This document shows positions 46,513 to 55,771 of a DNA stretch of 64,000 nt, piece after piece. This DNA comes from Myroides albus (lineage in GTDB: Bacteria; Bacteroidota; Bacteroidia; Flavobacteriales; Flavobacteriaceae). Within the stretch, counting starts at the first letter, position 1. Every line of letters begins with the position of its first letter. Location of the stretch: the NCBI RefSeq assembly GCF_009711045.1, contig NZ_WMJX01000001.1, positions 222,579-286,578 on the forward strand, read 5' to 3'. The notes beneath the pieces were generated by a model. It did no database searches. It saw only the letters and a program-made list of their open reading frames with translations, and was not told the origin of the DNA. The position numbers and the translations under genes were made by a program.

Positions 46513-48879
46513 ATGAGATTATCACTTTTGGTGTTATCTCTAATGTTTTCCATCTGCGTTTCTGCACAGAATTATAATGTTCGCGGAGAAGTATCAGATA
46601 GTTATGGACAGGCATTAGTGGGTAGTACTATACAATTAGGAGAATACGTTACACTAACAGATCTTAATGGACAGTTTTTATTTCAAAGTGTTCCTGCAGG
46701 TCAACATAGTTTTAGAATAAGCTTTATTGGTTATACTTCCATTGAGCAGGAGTTAAATGTAGGTTCAGATTTAAATTTACACTTTCATCTGAAAGATGAT
46801 AACACACTTTTAGATCAAGTAGTTATTTCTTCAAAAGGAGTACAAACGGTTAGAAATACGGAAAAGATTTCTAACAAAGAACTTGTTGAGAAGTTTTCTG
46901 GATCATTAGCTAAGACCCTTGAGAATATACCTGGGGTTAATGCTATGGAGATTGGAGCGGGTGCTTCCAAACCTATTATTCGCGGACTTGGATTTAACCG
47001 TGTTGCGGTGGCTGAGAACGGAGCGAAGCAAGAAGGACAACAATGGGGAGCTGATCACGGATTAGAAATCGATGCCTTTAGTACAGAAGAAGTAGAAGTA
47101 GTAAAAGGGGTTGGAGCTATTGAATATGGAAGTGATGCTATTGGTGGAGTAATTAAAATCAACAATGAAAAGGTTCCAGAAGTACACTCTTTTTCTGGGA
47201 ATGCAACGATATTTGGCAAGACTGTCAACGATTCTTATGGTGCTTCAATTCAATTGAAAGCACGTGAAGACAAGTTCTTTTATAAATTGAAGGCAACTGC
47301 ACAAGATTATGGAGATTATAGGGTGCCCACAAAGGAAATATATTACTTGAATACGGATATCCCAATTTACGGTGGGCGAATGAAAAATACAGCAGGGAAG
47401 AACTTAGCCTTGTATGCTCAAGTTGGCTATGTAGATGGAAAGGTTAAAAATGTATTGAGTTTGAGTAATGTGTACGACAAAAGTGGTTTTTTCCCTGGAT
47501 CACATGGACTACCTGATATATCAAGTGTTGTAGATGATGGTAATCACCGCAATATTGGGCTGCCAAATCAAAGTGTGAATCACTTTAAAGTAACGAACAA
47601 TTTTAGCTATGACCTTACTGATAATAGTAAGTTTAGTGTTTTGCTTTCTTTTCAGAATAATAAACGACAAGAAAGTAGCCTTTTTCACTCGCACTTTGAT
47701 AATCAACAAGCACCTACAAAAGACCCTAATTTAGAGTTAGAGTTCAATTTGAATACTTTTGATGCTGCAGTGAAGTATGAGTATTTGTCTCCTAATAATC
47801 ACAAAAGTACTATTGGGGTACAGTACACTTATCAGAATAATACAATTGCAGGTTATGGCTTTTTATTGCCAAAGTTTAATCGATTTGGCATTGGTGCATT
47901 TGCTACGCATGAGCATTTTGTGAATGAACGATTAACTTGGGAGGCAGGAGTGCGTGCTGATTATGCCGAAATTCATATTAAACCATTTTACGACGAAGTA
48001 TTGTACGATTATTTGAGAGGGAATGGGCATTCTCATAATTTTGCAGCAGACTATGCACAGCGCAGCCATAAAACAGATAAGGATTTTACAAGTTTTAATG
48101 CAATGGTTGGAGCGAAGTACGATTATACTGATAAAGTTAAGTTTGCTGCTACTTTTGGGACGAACTTTAGGTTTCCTACAGCAATTGAAATGGCTTCAAA
48201 TGGAGTTCACCACGGAGCTTTTAGACATGAGAAAGGAAATAGTAATCTGAAGCCTGAGCAAGGGGTTGCTGTTGATTTTAGAGCAAGTTATGACAGTGAT
48301 AACTTCAATACAACTCTTAGTCCTTATGCTTACTTTTTTTCTAACTATATTTTCCTGAAGCCATCAGGTAAGTTCTCTGTTTTACCAGATAGTGGCCAGA
48401 TTTATGAATATTCTCAATCACAGGCATTTATATCAGGTTTTGAATGGAAAGTACAGCAGCGTTTCTTACAGCATTTTGTTTTTGATGGAGTATTTGAGTA
48501 TATCTACAATCGTCAAATTTCAAATGGCAAGAAAGGGAATTATCCTTTGCCATTTTCTCCACCAATGAATTTCTTTGGTGAGTTAAAGTATGAGCTTAAC
48601 GATTGGAAGGTGTTTAAAAATACAGAAGCATTTGTCAATGGCAAGTGGTATGCTAAACAAGAGCGAATCGCCCAAGGAGAATCAATTACACCGAGCTCTT
48701 TTAGTTTTGGAGCAGGTATAACTTCTTCTATAAGAGTTGGAAATTTTGAAGCAAAAACAAGTTTAGTAGCTACGAATATCTTCGATAGAAAGATCCTTAA
48801 TCACATGAGTTTTTATCGTCCATTAGAAATACCAGAATTAGGTAGATCAATTCAATTAATGATTCAAATTCCCTTTTAA
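46513..48879 (+). CDS. TonB-dependent outer-membrane receptor, probably for zinc or another metal
   Basis: The ATG at 46513 gives 788 residues with a signal peptide (LLVLSLMFSICVSAQ). A carboxypeptidase-like beta domain follows (about 20-105, NVRGEVSDSYGQALVGSTI; SFRISFIGYTS). The plug has PIIRGLGFNRVAVAENG and VEVVKGVGAIEYGSDAIGGVI, and the barrel ends LMIQIPF. His-containing loops include LFHSHFD, NGHSHNF and HHGAFRHEK. Flanking His-rich genes suggest a metal ligand, as in ZnuD-type receptors; this substrate call is inference. Confidence 0.85.
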   Translation: MRLSLLVLSLMFSICVSAQNYNVRGEVSDSYGQALVGSTIQLGEYVTLTDLNGQFLFQSVPAGQHSFRISFIGYTSIEQELNVGSDLNLHFHLKDDNTLLDQVVISSKGVQTVRNTEKISNKELVEKFSGSLAKTLENIPGVNAMEIGAGASKPIIRGLGFNRVAVAENGAKQEGQQWGADHGLEIDAFSTEEVEVVKGVGAIEYGSDAIGGVIKINNEKVPEVHSFSGNATIFGKTVNDSYGASIQLKAREDKFFYKLKATAQDYGDYRVPTKEIYYLNTDIPIYGGRMKNTAGKNLALYAQVGYVDGKVKNVLSLSNVYDKSGFFPGSHGLPDISSVVDDGNHRNIGLPNQSVNHFKVTNNFSYDLTDNSKFSVLLSFQNNKRQESSLFHSHFDNQQAPTKDPNLELEFNLNTFDAAVKYEYLSPNNHKSTIGVQYTYQNNTIAGYGFLLPKFNRFGIGAFATHEHFVNERLTWEAGVRADYAEIHIKPFYDEVLYDYLRGNGHSHNFAADYAQRSHKTDKDFTSFNAMVGAKYDYTDKVKFAATFGTNFRFPTAIEMASNGVHHGAFRHEKGNSNLKPEQGVAVDFRASYDSDNFNTTLSPYAYFFSNYIFLKPSGKFSVLPDSGQIYEYSQSQAFISGFEWKVQQRFLQHFVFDGVFEYIYNRQISNGKKGNYPLPFSPPMNFFGELKYELNDWKVFKNTEAFVNGKWYAKQERIAQGESITPSSFSFGAGITSSIRVGNFEAKTSLVATNIFDRKILNHMSFYRPLEIPELGRSIQLMIQIPF

Positions 48880-49220
48880 TGAACAAAAAGAACATTCGTG
48901 TTCTGTGGTTGACATTGATGTTATCGGTATTTATTATACCACACATCAGCAATGTTTTACACTTTGTTGTTATAAAGCATGATTTTGGAAGAAGAACTAA
49001 GGTATTAGAATATGTCAATAGCAATAGTATTCACTATTGTGATCAATATTTGTTTAAGATTTCTCCTTTACTTGAGTTTGATTCAATTCAATGGGAGGTA
49101 ATTGTCGAGTTAGCTTATCACTGCGTTGATGATTTCTATCTATTAAGCAAATACAGTTTTGATACTTTTTATTATTATTTAAGAGGACCTCCTGAGGTGT
49201 TGTTTCTTACACATATATAG
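48879..49220 (+). CDS. Small membrane protein with YYYLRGPPEV tail, overlapping the receptor gene
   Basis: The 113-residue protein has its ATG overlapping the receptor stop (TAATG), which indicates translational coupling. One N-terminal hydrophobic helix (VLWLTLMLSVFIIPHIS) is followed by a polar region with HYCDQYL and AYHCVDDF. The C-terminus YYYLRGPPEVLF parallels YYSLRAPPVFV of the gene at 46072. The pair probably flanks the receptor as accessory proteins. Function unknown. Confidence 0.75.
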   Translation: MNKKNIRVLWLTLMLSVFIIPHISNVLHFVVIKHDFGRRTKVLEYVNSNSIHYCDQYLFKISPLLEFDSIQWEVIVELAYHCVDDFYLLSKYSFDTFYYYLRGPPEVLFLTHI

Positions 49221-49266
49221 ACAACACAACAGAAGTAATATCTTTTAAATTTAAAAATTAATAAAA

Positions 49267-49821
49267 ATGAAAACAATTAAATATATAGCCTTTTCTTTCG
49301 TTCTTAGTTCTGCCTTTTTAACGTCGTGTACTGCTGGTGACGATAACGTTGACACAGAACCACCTGTAGTTATTCTAAATGCTCCTGCAGAAGGGGCAAA
49401 GTTAGAAGCAGGCAAGGATATCCACTTTGATATGGATTTGTCGGATAACGAAGCACTTGGATCATACAATGTCGATATACACAATAATTTTGATGGACAT
49501 AATCACGGAGGTGGAAATCATACGCATAGTTTGACTGTTCTACACGATGACCATGATCACGACCACGATGAGGAAAATGAAGGAAGAACTCCTTTTAGAT
49601 TTAATCGCACTTGGGATGATATATATGGAAAAAAGAATGATCATATTCACCATCACGAAATTGTGATTGATAAAGATGCTAAAAGAGGAAAGTACCATTT
49701 TGTCGTAAAGGTTGTTGACAAAGCTGGAAATCAATCGATGGTGTTTCGCAACATCGAGATTGTAGATCCAGGAAATGGAAGTGGGCACGATCATGATCAC
49801 GACCACGATCACAATCACTAA
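49267..49821 (+). CDS. DUF4625 His-rich lipoprotein (candidate metal-binding surface protein)
   Basis: The 184-residue protein has a lipoprotein signal ending AFLTSC. An Ig-like DUF4625 domain follows (PPVVILNAPAEGAKLEAG; DNEALGSYNVDIHNNFDGH). His clusters lie in the middle (HNHGGGNHTH, DDHDHDHDEEN, HIHHHE) and at the end (GHDHDHDHDHNH). The His/Asp repeats are classic soft metal ligands and suggest zinc, nickel or copper capture. It is the last gene of the locus, 46 bp after the microprotein. Confidence 0.85.
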   Translation: MKTIKYIAFSFVLSSAFLTSCTAGDDNVDTEPPVVILNAPAEGAKLEAGKDIHFDMDLSDNEALGSYNVDIHNNFDGHNHGGGNHTHSLTVLHDDHDHDHDEENEGRTPFRFNRTWDDIYGKKNDHIHHHEIVIDKDAKRGKYHFVVKVVDKAGNQSMVFRNIEIVDPGNGSGHDHDHDHDHNH

Positions 49822-49846
49822 TAATCTTTTCTCAAGCTTTATTTCT

Positions 49847-49878
49847 AACAGGTCAAGTGAAAACTTGATCTGTTTTTT
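49847..49878 (+). terminator. Terminator of the metal-uptake locus
   Basis: AACAGGTCAAGT and ACTTGATCTGTT form a 12-bp stem with one G-T pair and a 4-nt loop, followed by a T run. Confidence 0.9.
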
Positions 49879-49978
49879 TACTTTATACCGATTTAGCGGT
49901 ATTCTAATGCTTAATTGGAAAGATAATGTCGATAATTATTTATATTTGTTTCTTAACTAATAATTACCCTAATATTCT

Positions 49979-52096
49979 ATGAGAAAAACATTTATGACAC
50001 TTATTGTGGCAACAGTTATTATTTCTTGTAAACAAGGAAATACTGACTCAAATAAAGAGATTAAATACCCTGAAACACACAAAGGAGATGTGGTAGATAC
50101 TTACTTTGGTGTTGAAGTGGCCGACCCATATAGATGGTTGGAAGACGATAGATCTGAAGAGACAGCTGCTTGGGTTAAGGCAGAGAATGAAGTAACCTTT
50201 GATTACCTTGGTCAGATTCCATTTAGAGATGAGTTAAAGAAGCAAATGGAAGAGGCTTGGAATTATGAAAAGATAGGAGCTCCATTTAAAGAAGGCAAGT
50301 ACACTTATTTCTTTAAGAATGACGGATTGCAGAATCAATCGATTTTGTATCGCAAGAATGAGGAGGGGAAAGAAGAAGTATTCTTAGACCCTAATAAGTT
50401 CTCAAAAGACGGTACTACTTCTTTTGGTAGTATTGACTTCTCTGAAGATGGTAGCAAAGTGGCCTATGCTATTTCTGAAGGAGGTAGTGACTGGAGAAAA
50501 GTGATTGTATTAGATACAGAAACTAAAGACGTAATCGGGGATACCTTAGTAGATGTGAAATTTAGTGGTGTTTCTTGGTATAAGAACGAAGGATTCTACT
50601 ATTCAAGCTATGATAAGCCTGAAGGAAGTGAATTATCTGCTAAGACAGATCAACATAAATTGTATTATCACAAATTGGGATCTGCACAGAAAGACGATAC
50701 GCTTATTTTTGGTCAAGATCAGAAAAGACGTTACGTAGGTGGTTACGTTACAGGGGATAATAACTTCTTAGTGATTACTGCAGCTAATTCAACTTATGGT
50801 AATGAACTTTACCTAAAAGATTTAACGAAAGCGAATAGCCCTATTGTTACTGTGGTGAATAACTTTGATAGCAGTAATAATGTGTTGGACAGCAAAGATG
50901 GTAAACTGTATATCGCTACGGATTACAAAGCGCCAAATACAAGAGTGGTTACAGTAGATGCTACCAATGCAGGTCAAGCGAACTGGGTTGACTTCATTGC
51001 TGAAACTGAAAATGTACTTAACCCTACAAAAGGTGGAGGATATATCTTTGCAAGTTATTTAAAAGACGCCGTATCATTTGTTAAACAATACGACTATACA
51101 GGAAAGGAAATTCGCGTGGTTGAACTACCAGGAATTGGTACAGCTGGTGGTTTTGGTGGTAAAAAAGAGGATACAACGTTGTATTATTCTTTTACGAACT
51201 ACATTACACCAGGAACTATATATGCTTTTGATCCTAAAGAAGGAGTTTCTAAAATATACGAACAACCAAAAGTTAAGTTTGATTCTTCTCAGTATGAATC
51301 TAAACAAGTATTCTATACTTCTAAGGACGGAACAAAAGTACCAATGATTATCACCTATAAGAAAGGTACTGAACTGAATGGCAAAAACCCTACAATGCTT
51401 TATGCGTATGGAGGTTTTAATATTAGTTTGACACCGTCATTTAGCATTGCAAATGCTATTTGGTTAGAGAATGGCGGTATCTATGCGGTACCTAACCTAA
51501 GAGGTGGAGGAGAATATGGTAAAGAATGGCATGTTGCTGGAACAAAGATGCAAAAACAAAATGTATTTGATGACTTTATCGCTGCAGCTCAGTATTTAAT
51601 CGACAACAAGTATACATCATCAGATTACCTTGCAATTAAAGGTGGTTCAAATGGAGGATTGTTAGTTGGTGCTACAATGACTCAATGTCCAGACCTTATG
51701 AAAGTTGCTTTACCTGCAGTAGGAGTATTGGATATGTTGCGTTACCATACATTTACAGCAGGAGCTGGATGGGCGTATGATTATGGTACATCTGAAGATA
51801 GTAAAGAGATGTTCGAGTATATTAAAGGATACTCTCCTCTACACAATGTGAAAGCTGTTGCTTATCCTGCTACAATGGTAACAACTGGTGATCACGATGA
51901 TAGAGTAGTACCTGCACATAGCTTTAAATTCGCTGCTGAATTACAAGCTAAGAATACAGGTAATAACCCAATGTTAATCCGCATTGAAACAAATGCTGGA
52001 CATGGTGCTGGAAAATCGATTGCTCAACAAGTACAAGAGCATGTAGATTTACAGGCATTTACACTTTACAGCATGGGAATCAAGAAATTGAAATAA
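49979..52096 (+). CDS. Prolyl oligopeptidase family serine peptidase (S9A), lipoprotein
   Basis: The 705-residue protein has a lipoprotein-type leader (TLIVATVIISCKQ). A seven-bladed propeller occupies about 80-420. The peptidase domain has the nucleophile in KGGSNGGLLVG, Asp in TGDHDDRVVP and His in NAGHGAGK. S9A enzymes cut short peptides after proline. With a leader it would act in the periplasm or on the outer surface. Monocistronic between two terminators. Confidence 0.93.
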   Translation: MRKTFMTLIVATVIISCKQGNTDSNKEIKYPETHKGDVVDTYFGVEVADPYRWLEDDRSEETAAWVKAENEVTFDYLGQIPFRDELKKQMEEAWNYEKIGAPFKEGKYTYFFKNDGLQNQSILYRKNEEGKEEVFLDPNKFSKDGTTSFGSIDFSEDGSKVAYAISEGGSDWRKVIVLDTETKDVIGDTLVDVKFSGVSWYKNEGFYYSSYDKPEGSELSAKTDQHKLYYHKLGSAQKDDTLIFGQDQKRRYVGGYVTGDNNFLVITAANSTYGNELYLKDLTKANSPIVTVVNNFDSSNNVLDSKDGKLYIATDYKAPNTRVVTVDATNAGQANWVDFIAETENVLNPTKGGGYIFASYLKDAVSFVKQYDYTGKEIRVVELPGIGTAGGFGGKKEDTTLYYSFTNYITPGTIYAFDPKEGVSKIYEQPKVKFDSSQYESKQVFYTSKDGTKVPMIITYKKGTELNGKNPTMLYAYGGFNISLTPSFSIANAIWLENGGIYAVPNLRGGGEYGKEWHVAGTKMQKQNVFDDFIAAAQYLIDNKYTSSDYLAIKGGSNGGLLVGATMTQCPDLMKVALPAVGVLDMLRYHTFTAGAGWAYDYGTSEDSKEMFEYIKGYSPLHNVKAVAYPATMVTTGDHDDRVVPAHSFKFAAELQAKNTGNNPMLIRIETNAGHGAGKSIAQQVQEHVDLQAFTLYSMGIKKLK

Positions 52097-52124
52097 TTCA
52101 TACTTCGTATGAAATAGAAACAAG

Positions 52125-52158
52125 AAGGCGAGTCAACTATTTGACTCGCCTTTTTATT
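52125..52158. terminator. Bidirectional terminator between the S9A and SDR genes
   Basis: AAGGCGAGTCAA and TTGACTCGCCTT form a perfect 12-bp stem with a CTAT loop and T runs. A second small hairpin, TTCATAC-TTC-GTATGAA, lies at 52098-52114. Confidence 0.9.
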
Positions 52159-52909
52159 TTGTTTTGATTTTTGGAAAGCCTCCATCTACACTTAGCTCTG
52201 TACCTACGATGAATGAAGCAGCTTCAGAAGCTAAAAACATAACTGCCTCTGCTACTTCAGATGCAAGACCGAAGCGCTGTATAGGCACTTGTGGTGCGAA
52301 GGAAGTAGTAAATGAGTCTACTTGTTCTTTTGACAAGTTTGATCGATCAAAGTAATTCGTTTGGATAGGGCCTGGCGATACAGCATTAACGCGTATTCCT
52401 CTACTGATTAATTCTGATGCAAAGGTCTTAGTGAATGATTGCACAGCTGATTTAGCTGCAGAATAGACACTTGAGTTTGGCATACCTACCTCCGTGACGA
52501 TAGAGGTGTTTAGTACGATAGCACTATTGTTAGTCATTAGAGGTAAGACTTGTTGTACAGTAAATAAAGTTCCTCTCACAATCGTATTGAACATTTCTTC
52601 ATAATGCACTTCGTCAATAAGCTCTAAAGGCGCATATTTACCAAAACCTGCATTGACAAACACAATGTCCAAATGGGAGGTGTATTGACGTAGTTCTTCG
52701 TTGAGGTGCATTAGGTCCTTCATGGATCCAGCATCCGTTACAATACCAATGGTATGATGACCTAATTCTTGAACTGTATGGTCAAGGGTAATTTTATCTC
52801 TACCGGTTATTATGACTTGTGCTCCTTCTTGAATGAATAATTGGGCTGTAGCTTTTCCTATGCCACTTGAACCACCTGTAATAAGCGCTATTTTTCCTTT
52901 GAGTTTCAT
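52154..52909 (-). CDS. Short-chain dehydrogenase/reductase
   Basis: The 251-residue SDR has ITGGSSGIGKATAQLF (NAD(P) loop), NAGFGKYA, the catalytic Ser in LNTSIVTEV and the YxxxK box in SVYSAAKSAVQSF. The C-terminal VDGGFPK is typical of classical SDRs. Substrate unknown. It overlaps the terminator at its 3' end. Confidence 0.9.
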   Translation of the reverse strand: MKLKGKIALITGGSSGIGKATAQLFIQEGAQVIITGRDKITLDHTVQELGHHTIGIVTDAGSMKDLMHLNEELRQYTSHLDIVFVNAGFGKYAPLELIDEVHYEEMFNTIVRGTLFTVQQVLPLMTNNSAIVLNTSIVTEVGMPNSSVYSAAKSAVQSFTKTFASELISRGIRVNAVSPGPIQTNYFDRSNLSKEQVDSFTTSFAPQVPIQRFGLASEVAEAVMFLASEAASFIVGTELSVDGGFPKIKTK

Positions 52910-52984
52910 ATCGAATTGATTTAAAACTCAAAAGTATATAGGCTGTGATTCTCTGACAATCCGATTCTTGCTATTGTTTTTTTA

Positions 52985-53590
52985 TTAGTACTGATAGTCT
53001 TTTACTCCTGCATAAATATCCGCTTTAATGAAATTTTTGTCTGGAGGTATAGGGCAAGAGTATTTTGGATTATAGGTGCAATAGGGATTATAAGCCATGT
53101 TAAAGTTGATTGTTATTTCATCTCCTTCAGGTATTTCTAAGTCTAAATATCGACCGCCTCCATAGGTTGTTTCTCCCGAACTCAAATCTGTAAAGGGTAG
53201 AAAGAGGTGATTCGTGTATTCTTCTTTACCCTTTAGGCTTAGATCTTGAAATACATCAACGGTATGTGTTTTGTCGGCCAAGGTAAATGTGATTTCTCCA
53301 AATTTGATATAGGTTGGCTTTCTACTTGTGGTTGTTGGCATTTCAAACGGTTTTTCGCCTGGAGTTCTCAATAGCTTCCCCGTAACAATAAAATCTTCTT
53401 GAATAGGAAAAAAATCTAAGGATTCAAATGTTTTTAAAGCATCCTTTGGCAAAGGACTGGTTTTACTATCTGCAAATTCTTTGTTTAGTTTTTTCTGAAA
53501 TTTAGCAGCTTTTTCGGTTTCTGTTAAATGGTCTGAATTGCAGCTAATACCTATTAGTGCAAGGGCTATCATTGCAAGTAATTTCTTCAT
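52985..53590 (-). CDS. DUF1684 family lipoprotein
   Basis: The 201-residue protein has a lipobox-like leader (ALALIGISCNSD). The DUF1684 end region contains NFNMAYNPYCTYNPKYSCPIPP, the metal/Cys-containing signature of the family, and GGGRYLDLEIPEGD before it. Function unproven. Monocistronic; downstream of dps on the minus strand but separated by its own terminator. Confidence 0.88.
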   Translation of the reverse strand: MKKLLAMIALALIGISCNSDHLTETEKAAKFQKKLNKEFADSKTSPLPKDALKTFESLDFFPIQEDFIVTGKLLRTPGEKPFEMPTTTSRKPTYIKFGEITFTLADKTHTVDVFQDLSLKGKEEYTNHLFLPFTDLSSGETTYGGGRYLDLEIPEGDEITINFNMAYNPYCTYNPKYSCPIPPDKNFIKADIYAGVKDYQY

Positions 53591-53613
53591 GTTTGTGGGT
53601 TTGGAGTAAATAT

Positions 53614-53648
53614 ATAAAAAAAGGTTTGCCTAAAAAAAGACAAACCTT
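53614..53648 (-). terminator. Terminator after dps
   Basis: AAGGTTTG and CAAACCTT pair around a T-rich loop on the minus strand, followed by TTTTTTTATA. Confidence 0.8.
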
Positions 53649-53669
53649 GTTTCTATATTGTTTTGAGAA

Positions 53670-54143
53670 TTATCCCAAGTGAGAACGCAACATCCAAGCT
53701 GTTTTTTCATGTTCTTCCATTAATCCAATAAGGAAGTCAGCAGTACTCTTATCATTTGATTCTTCTATTGCATCTATATTTTGTCTGATAAACGATACAA
53801 TGATTTCATAATCGATTAACAATTCACTTATCCATGATTTACTGTCAGTCTTATCAGTTGATCTTTCTTCTGTCAAATGCGTTAGTTTTAAGTAATCTTT
53901 TAACGAAGAAGGTGCATAGTGTCCTAAAGTTTTGATACGCTCAGCTACAGCATCTACATTTACTGCTAACTCAGTGTACAACTCTTCGAAATAAACGTGT
54001 TTTGAATGAAAATCTACACCTGTTACATTATAGTGCGCATTTCTTGCTTTAGTATAAAGTACAAATTCATCCGCTAATAATTTAGCTAATACGTCTGCAT
54101 TAAATTGACGTGCTTTGTCTGTAAGTCCAATATTTGCTTTCAT
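53670..54143 (-). CDS. dps: Dps-like ferritin (DNA/iron-storage protein)
   Basis: The 157-residue four-helix protein has NAHYNVTGVDFHSKHVYFEELY (ferroxidase His/Asp/Glu block at the dimer interface) and VDAVAERIKTLGHYAPSSLKDYLKL. It oxidises iron with peroxide, stores it and shields DNA in stress. A near-consensus box TACCTTTA lies upstream on the minus strand. Monocistronic. Confidence 0.94.
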   Translation of the reverse strand: MKANIGLTDKARQFNADVLAKLLADEFVLYTKARNAHYNVTGVDFHSKHVYFEELYTELAVNVDAVAERIKTLGHYAPSSLKDYLKLTHLTEERSTDKTDSKSWISELLIDYEIIVSFIRQNIDAIEESNDKSTADFLIGLMEEHEKTAWMLRSHLG

Positions 54144-54264
54144 AGTTTCTTAATTTTTATTACTATGTAAAGGTAGTAATATATTGTCGGATTGTGTTGA
54201 TATCTAATTGTTTGTATTTATTTGACTATTGATAAATCTGATACCAAAATGTCTCAAAAACAAA

Positions 54265-54290
54265 AGGAGGAACTTTTAAAAGTTCCTCCT
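54265..54290 (-). terminator. Terminator after the apolipoprotein-like gene
   Basis: AGGAGGAACTTTT with its exact complement forms a 13-bp palindrome without a loop, followed on the minus strand by TTTGTTTTTG. Confidence 0.88.
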
Positions 54291-54298
54291 CTTTCATA

Positions 54299-54829
54299 TT
54301 ATTTAAATAAGTCTTTTTTTGCGTCTTGAAGCTTTTTGTCTGCTTCATTTTTCGCATCTTCAGTTTTAGATTTAGCGTCTTTAATTAATTCGTCTGCTTT
54401 ATCTTTCGCTTCGTCTGCTTTTTCGTTGATTTTGTCTGTAGCTTCATTTGCTGCCTCTTTTAGTTGGTCTGCTTTTTCTTTTGCATCACCTTTTAAATCA
54501 TTTGCTACATCGTTAGCTTCTTTTTTTAGGTTTTCTGAAGCCTCAACAGTTTTAGCTTTTAATGCATCCCACTCTTTTTGAGCTTCCTCTAATGCTTTGT
54601 TAGCTTTTTCTTTTGCTTCTTCATTTCCTTCTTTCACTGCAACTTCTACAGCTTTCTTAGCCTCTTCTAACTTAGTTGATGCATTGTCTAATGCTCCTTT
54701 TAAGTCTTCTTTAGCTTCTTGTCCTGCTTCGATTACATCTTGTTTCATTTCTTCTACCTCTTTTTTGGTATCCTTACAAGAAACAAACATTAATCCAAAT
54801 GCTGCTAATAATAAAATTGATTTTTTCAT
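54299..54829 (-). CDS. Ala/Lys/Glu-rich helical lipoprotein (apolipoprotein- or LEA-like)
   Basis: The ATG at 54829 gives 176 residues with a lipobox leader (LAAFGLMFVSCKD). The mature part is nearly all Ala, Lys, Glu and Asp in 11-residue-like repeats (EEAKEKANKALEEAQKEWD; ATDKINEKADEAKDKADEL), which predict long amphipathic helices. Proteins of this type occur as envelope stress or desiccation-protective lipoproteins in other bacteria. No orthologous family is certain. Low complexity makes homology calls unreliable. Confidence 0.8.
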   Translation of the reverse strand: MKKSILLLAAFGLMFVSCKDTKKEVEEMKQDVIEAGQEAKEDLKGALDNASTKLEEAKKAVEVAVKEGNEEAKEKANKALEEAQKEWDALKAKTVEASENLKKEANDVANDLKGDAKEKADQLKEAANEATDKINEKADEAKDKADELIKDAKSKTEDAKNEADKKLQDAKKDLFK

Positions 54830-54915
54830 AGTTTTTATTCTTTTATTTATTGTTTCCCTCAAAAATAAAGATTTTTATTTTAATAAGACAATAAAAACCA
54901 TTATAATCTCAAATT

Positions 54916-55635
54916 TTACTTCTTTTTTGGTTTTTTCTTCTCAATATTACCATCAAAATCTAAGGGGCCGAAGTTGTTTACGTACTTTGTAATCAACGAT
55001 CTTCTTTTATTGATATAAGGGCCAGAACCTGTAGCTTTGTATTTTCGTGGATTTGGAAGAATAACTGCTATGCTCGCAGCTTCTGAAGGGCTTAGATGCT
55101 TTGCTTGCTTATTAAACCAATAGTAAGATGCTGCTTCGGCGCCATATATGCCTTTGCCCATTTCTATACTATTGAGATAAACTTCTAATATTCTTTCTTT
55201 AGGCCAAATAAGTTCAATCAACACTGTAAAATAGGCCTCAAACCCCTTGCGAATATAACTTCTCCCTGGCCACAAAAAAACGTTCTTAGCCGTTTGTTGA
55301 GAAATAGTACTTCCTCCCTTTATACGTGCATTTTTCTTTTCGTTATTTTTCATCGCCTTTTCGATTGCCTTCATATCAAATCCATTGTGACTGATGAAAT
55401 TTCCATCCTCTGATGCGATTACAGCTTTTTGCAAGTTTACATTTATTTCGTTAAGAGGTACCCAATTGTGTTTTAGTGTGATGGATTCTCCTGCTTTCAT
55501 TTGTTCATACATTCTTATAAACATCAATGGTGTATAAGGAACTGGAACAAATCGAAATAGAATAACAGAAGCAATACTAAAAATAAAGAAGTAAATTATT
55601 GCTTTCAACAAAAAGCGAAATAGCTTGCGTATCAT
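54916..55635 (-). CDS. mtgA: Monofunctional peptidoglycan transglycosylase
   Basis: The 239-residue protein has one N-terminal membrane helix and a GT51 domain. IASEDGNFISHNGFD holds the catalytic Glu. KGGSTISQQTAKNVFLWPGR, ILEVYLNSIEMGKGIYGAEAAS and LSPSEAASIAVILPNPRKY follow in order. It polymerises lipid II into glycan strands without a transpeptidase domain. A basic tail ends EKKKPKKK. Confidence 0.95.
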   Translation of the reverse strand: MIRKLFRFLLKAIIYFFIFSIASVILFRFVPVPYTPLMFIRMYEQMKAGESITLKHNWVPLNEINVNLQKAVIASEDGNFISHNGFDMKAIEKAMKNNEKKNARIKGGSTISQQTAKNVFLWPGRSYIRKGFEAYFTVLIELIWPKERILEVYLNSIEMGKGIYGAEAASYYWFNKQAKHLSPSEAASIAVILPNPRKYKATGSGPYINKRRSLITKYVNNFGPLDFDGNIEKKKPKKK

Positions 55636-55712
55636 AGGGATAAATCAAGGTAAAAATCGTAGCAAATGTATATAAAAAAGTCTTTCTTTTCACAGGGATT
55701 ACTTGAAATATC

Positions 55713-55749
55713 AAAAAAAAACCTTTGTATATTTTAAATACAAAGGTTT
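55713..55749 (-). terminator. Terminator after the second SDR gene
   Basis: AAACCTTTGTAT and ATACAAAGGTTT form a 12-bp stem. On the minus strand a T run follows. Confidence 0.9.
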
Positions 55750-55771
55750 GATTATAAGTGTTTTATTTTTC

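Noticed and set aside
54336..54992. Two plus-strand frames opposite the helical lipoprotein gene
   Set aside because: Ser/Ala/Phe-rich mirror images of the Lys/Glu/Ala repeats; not independent genes.
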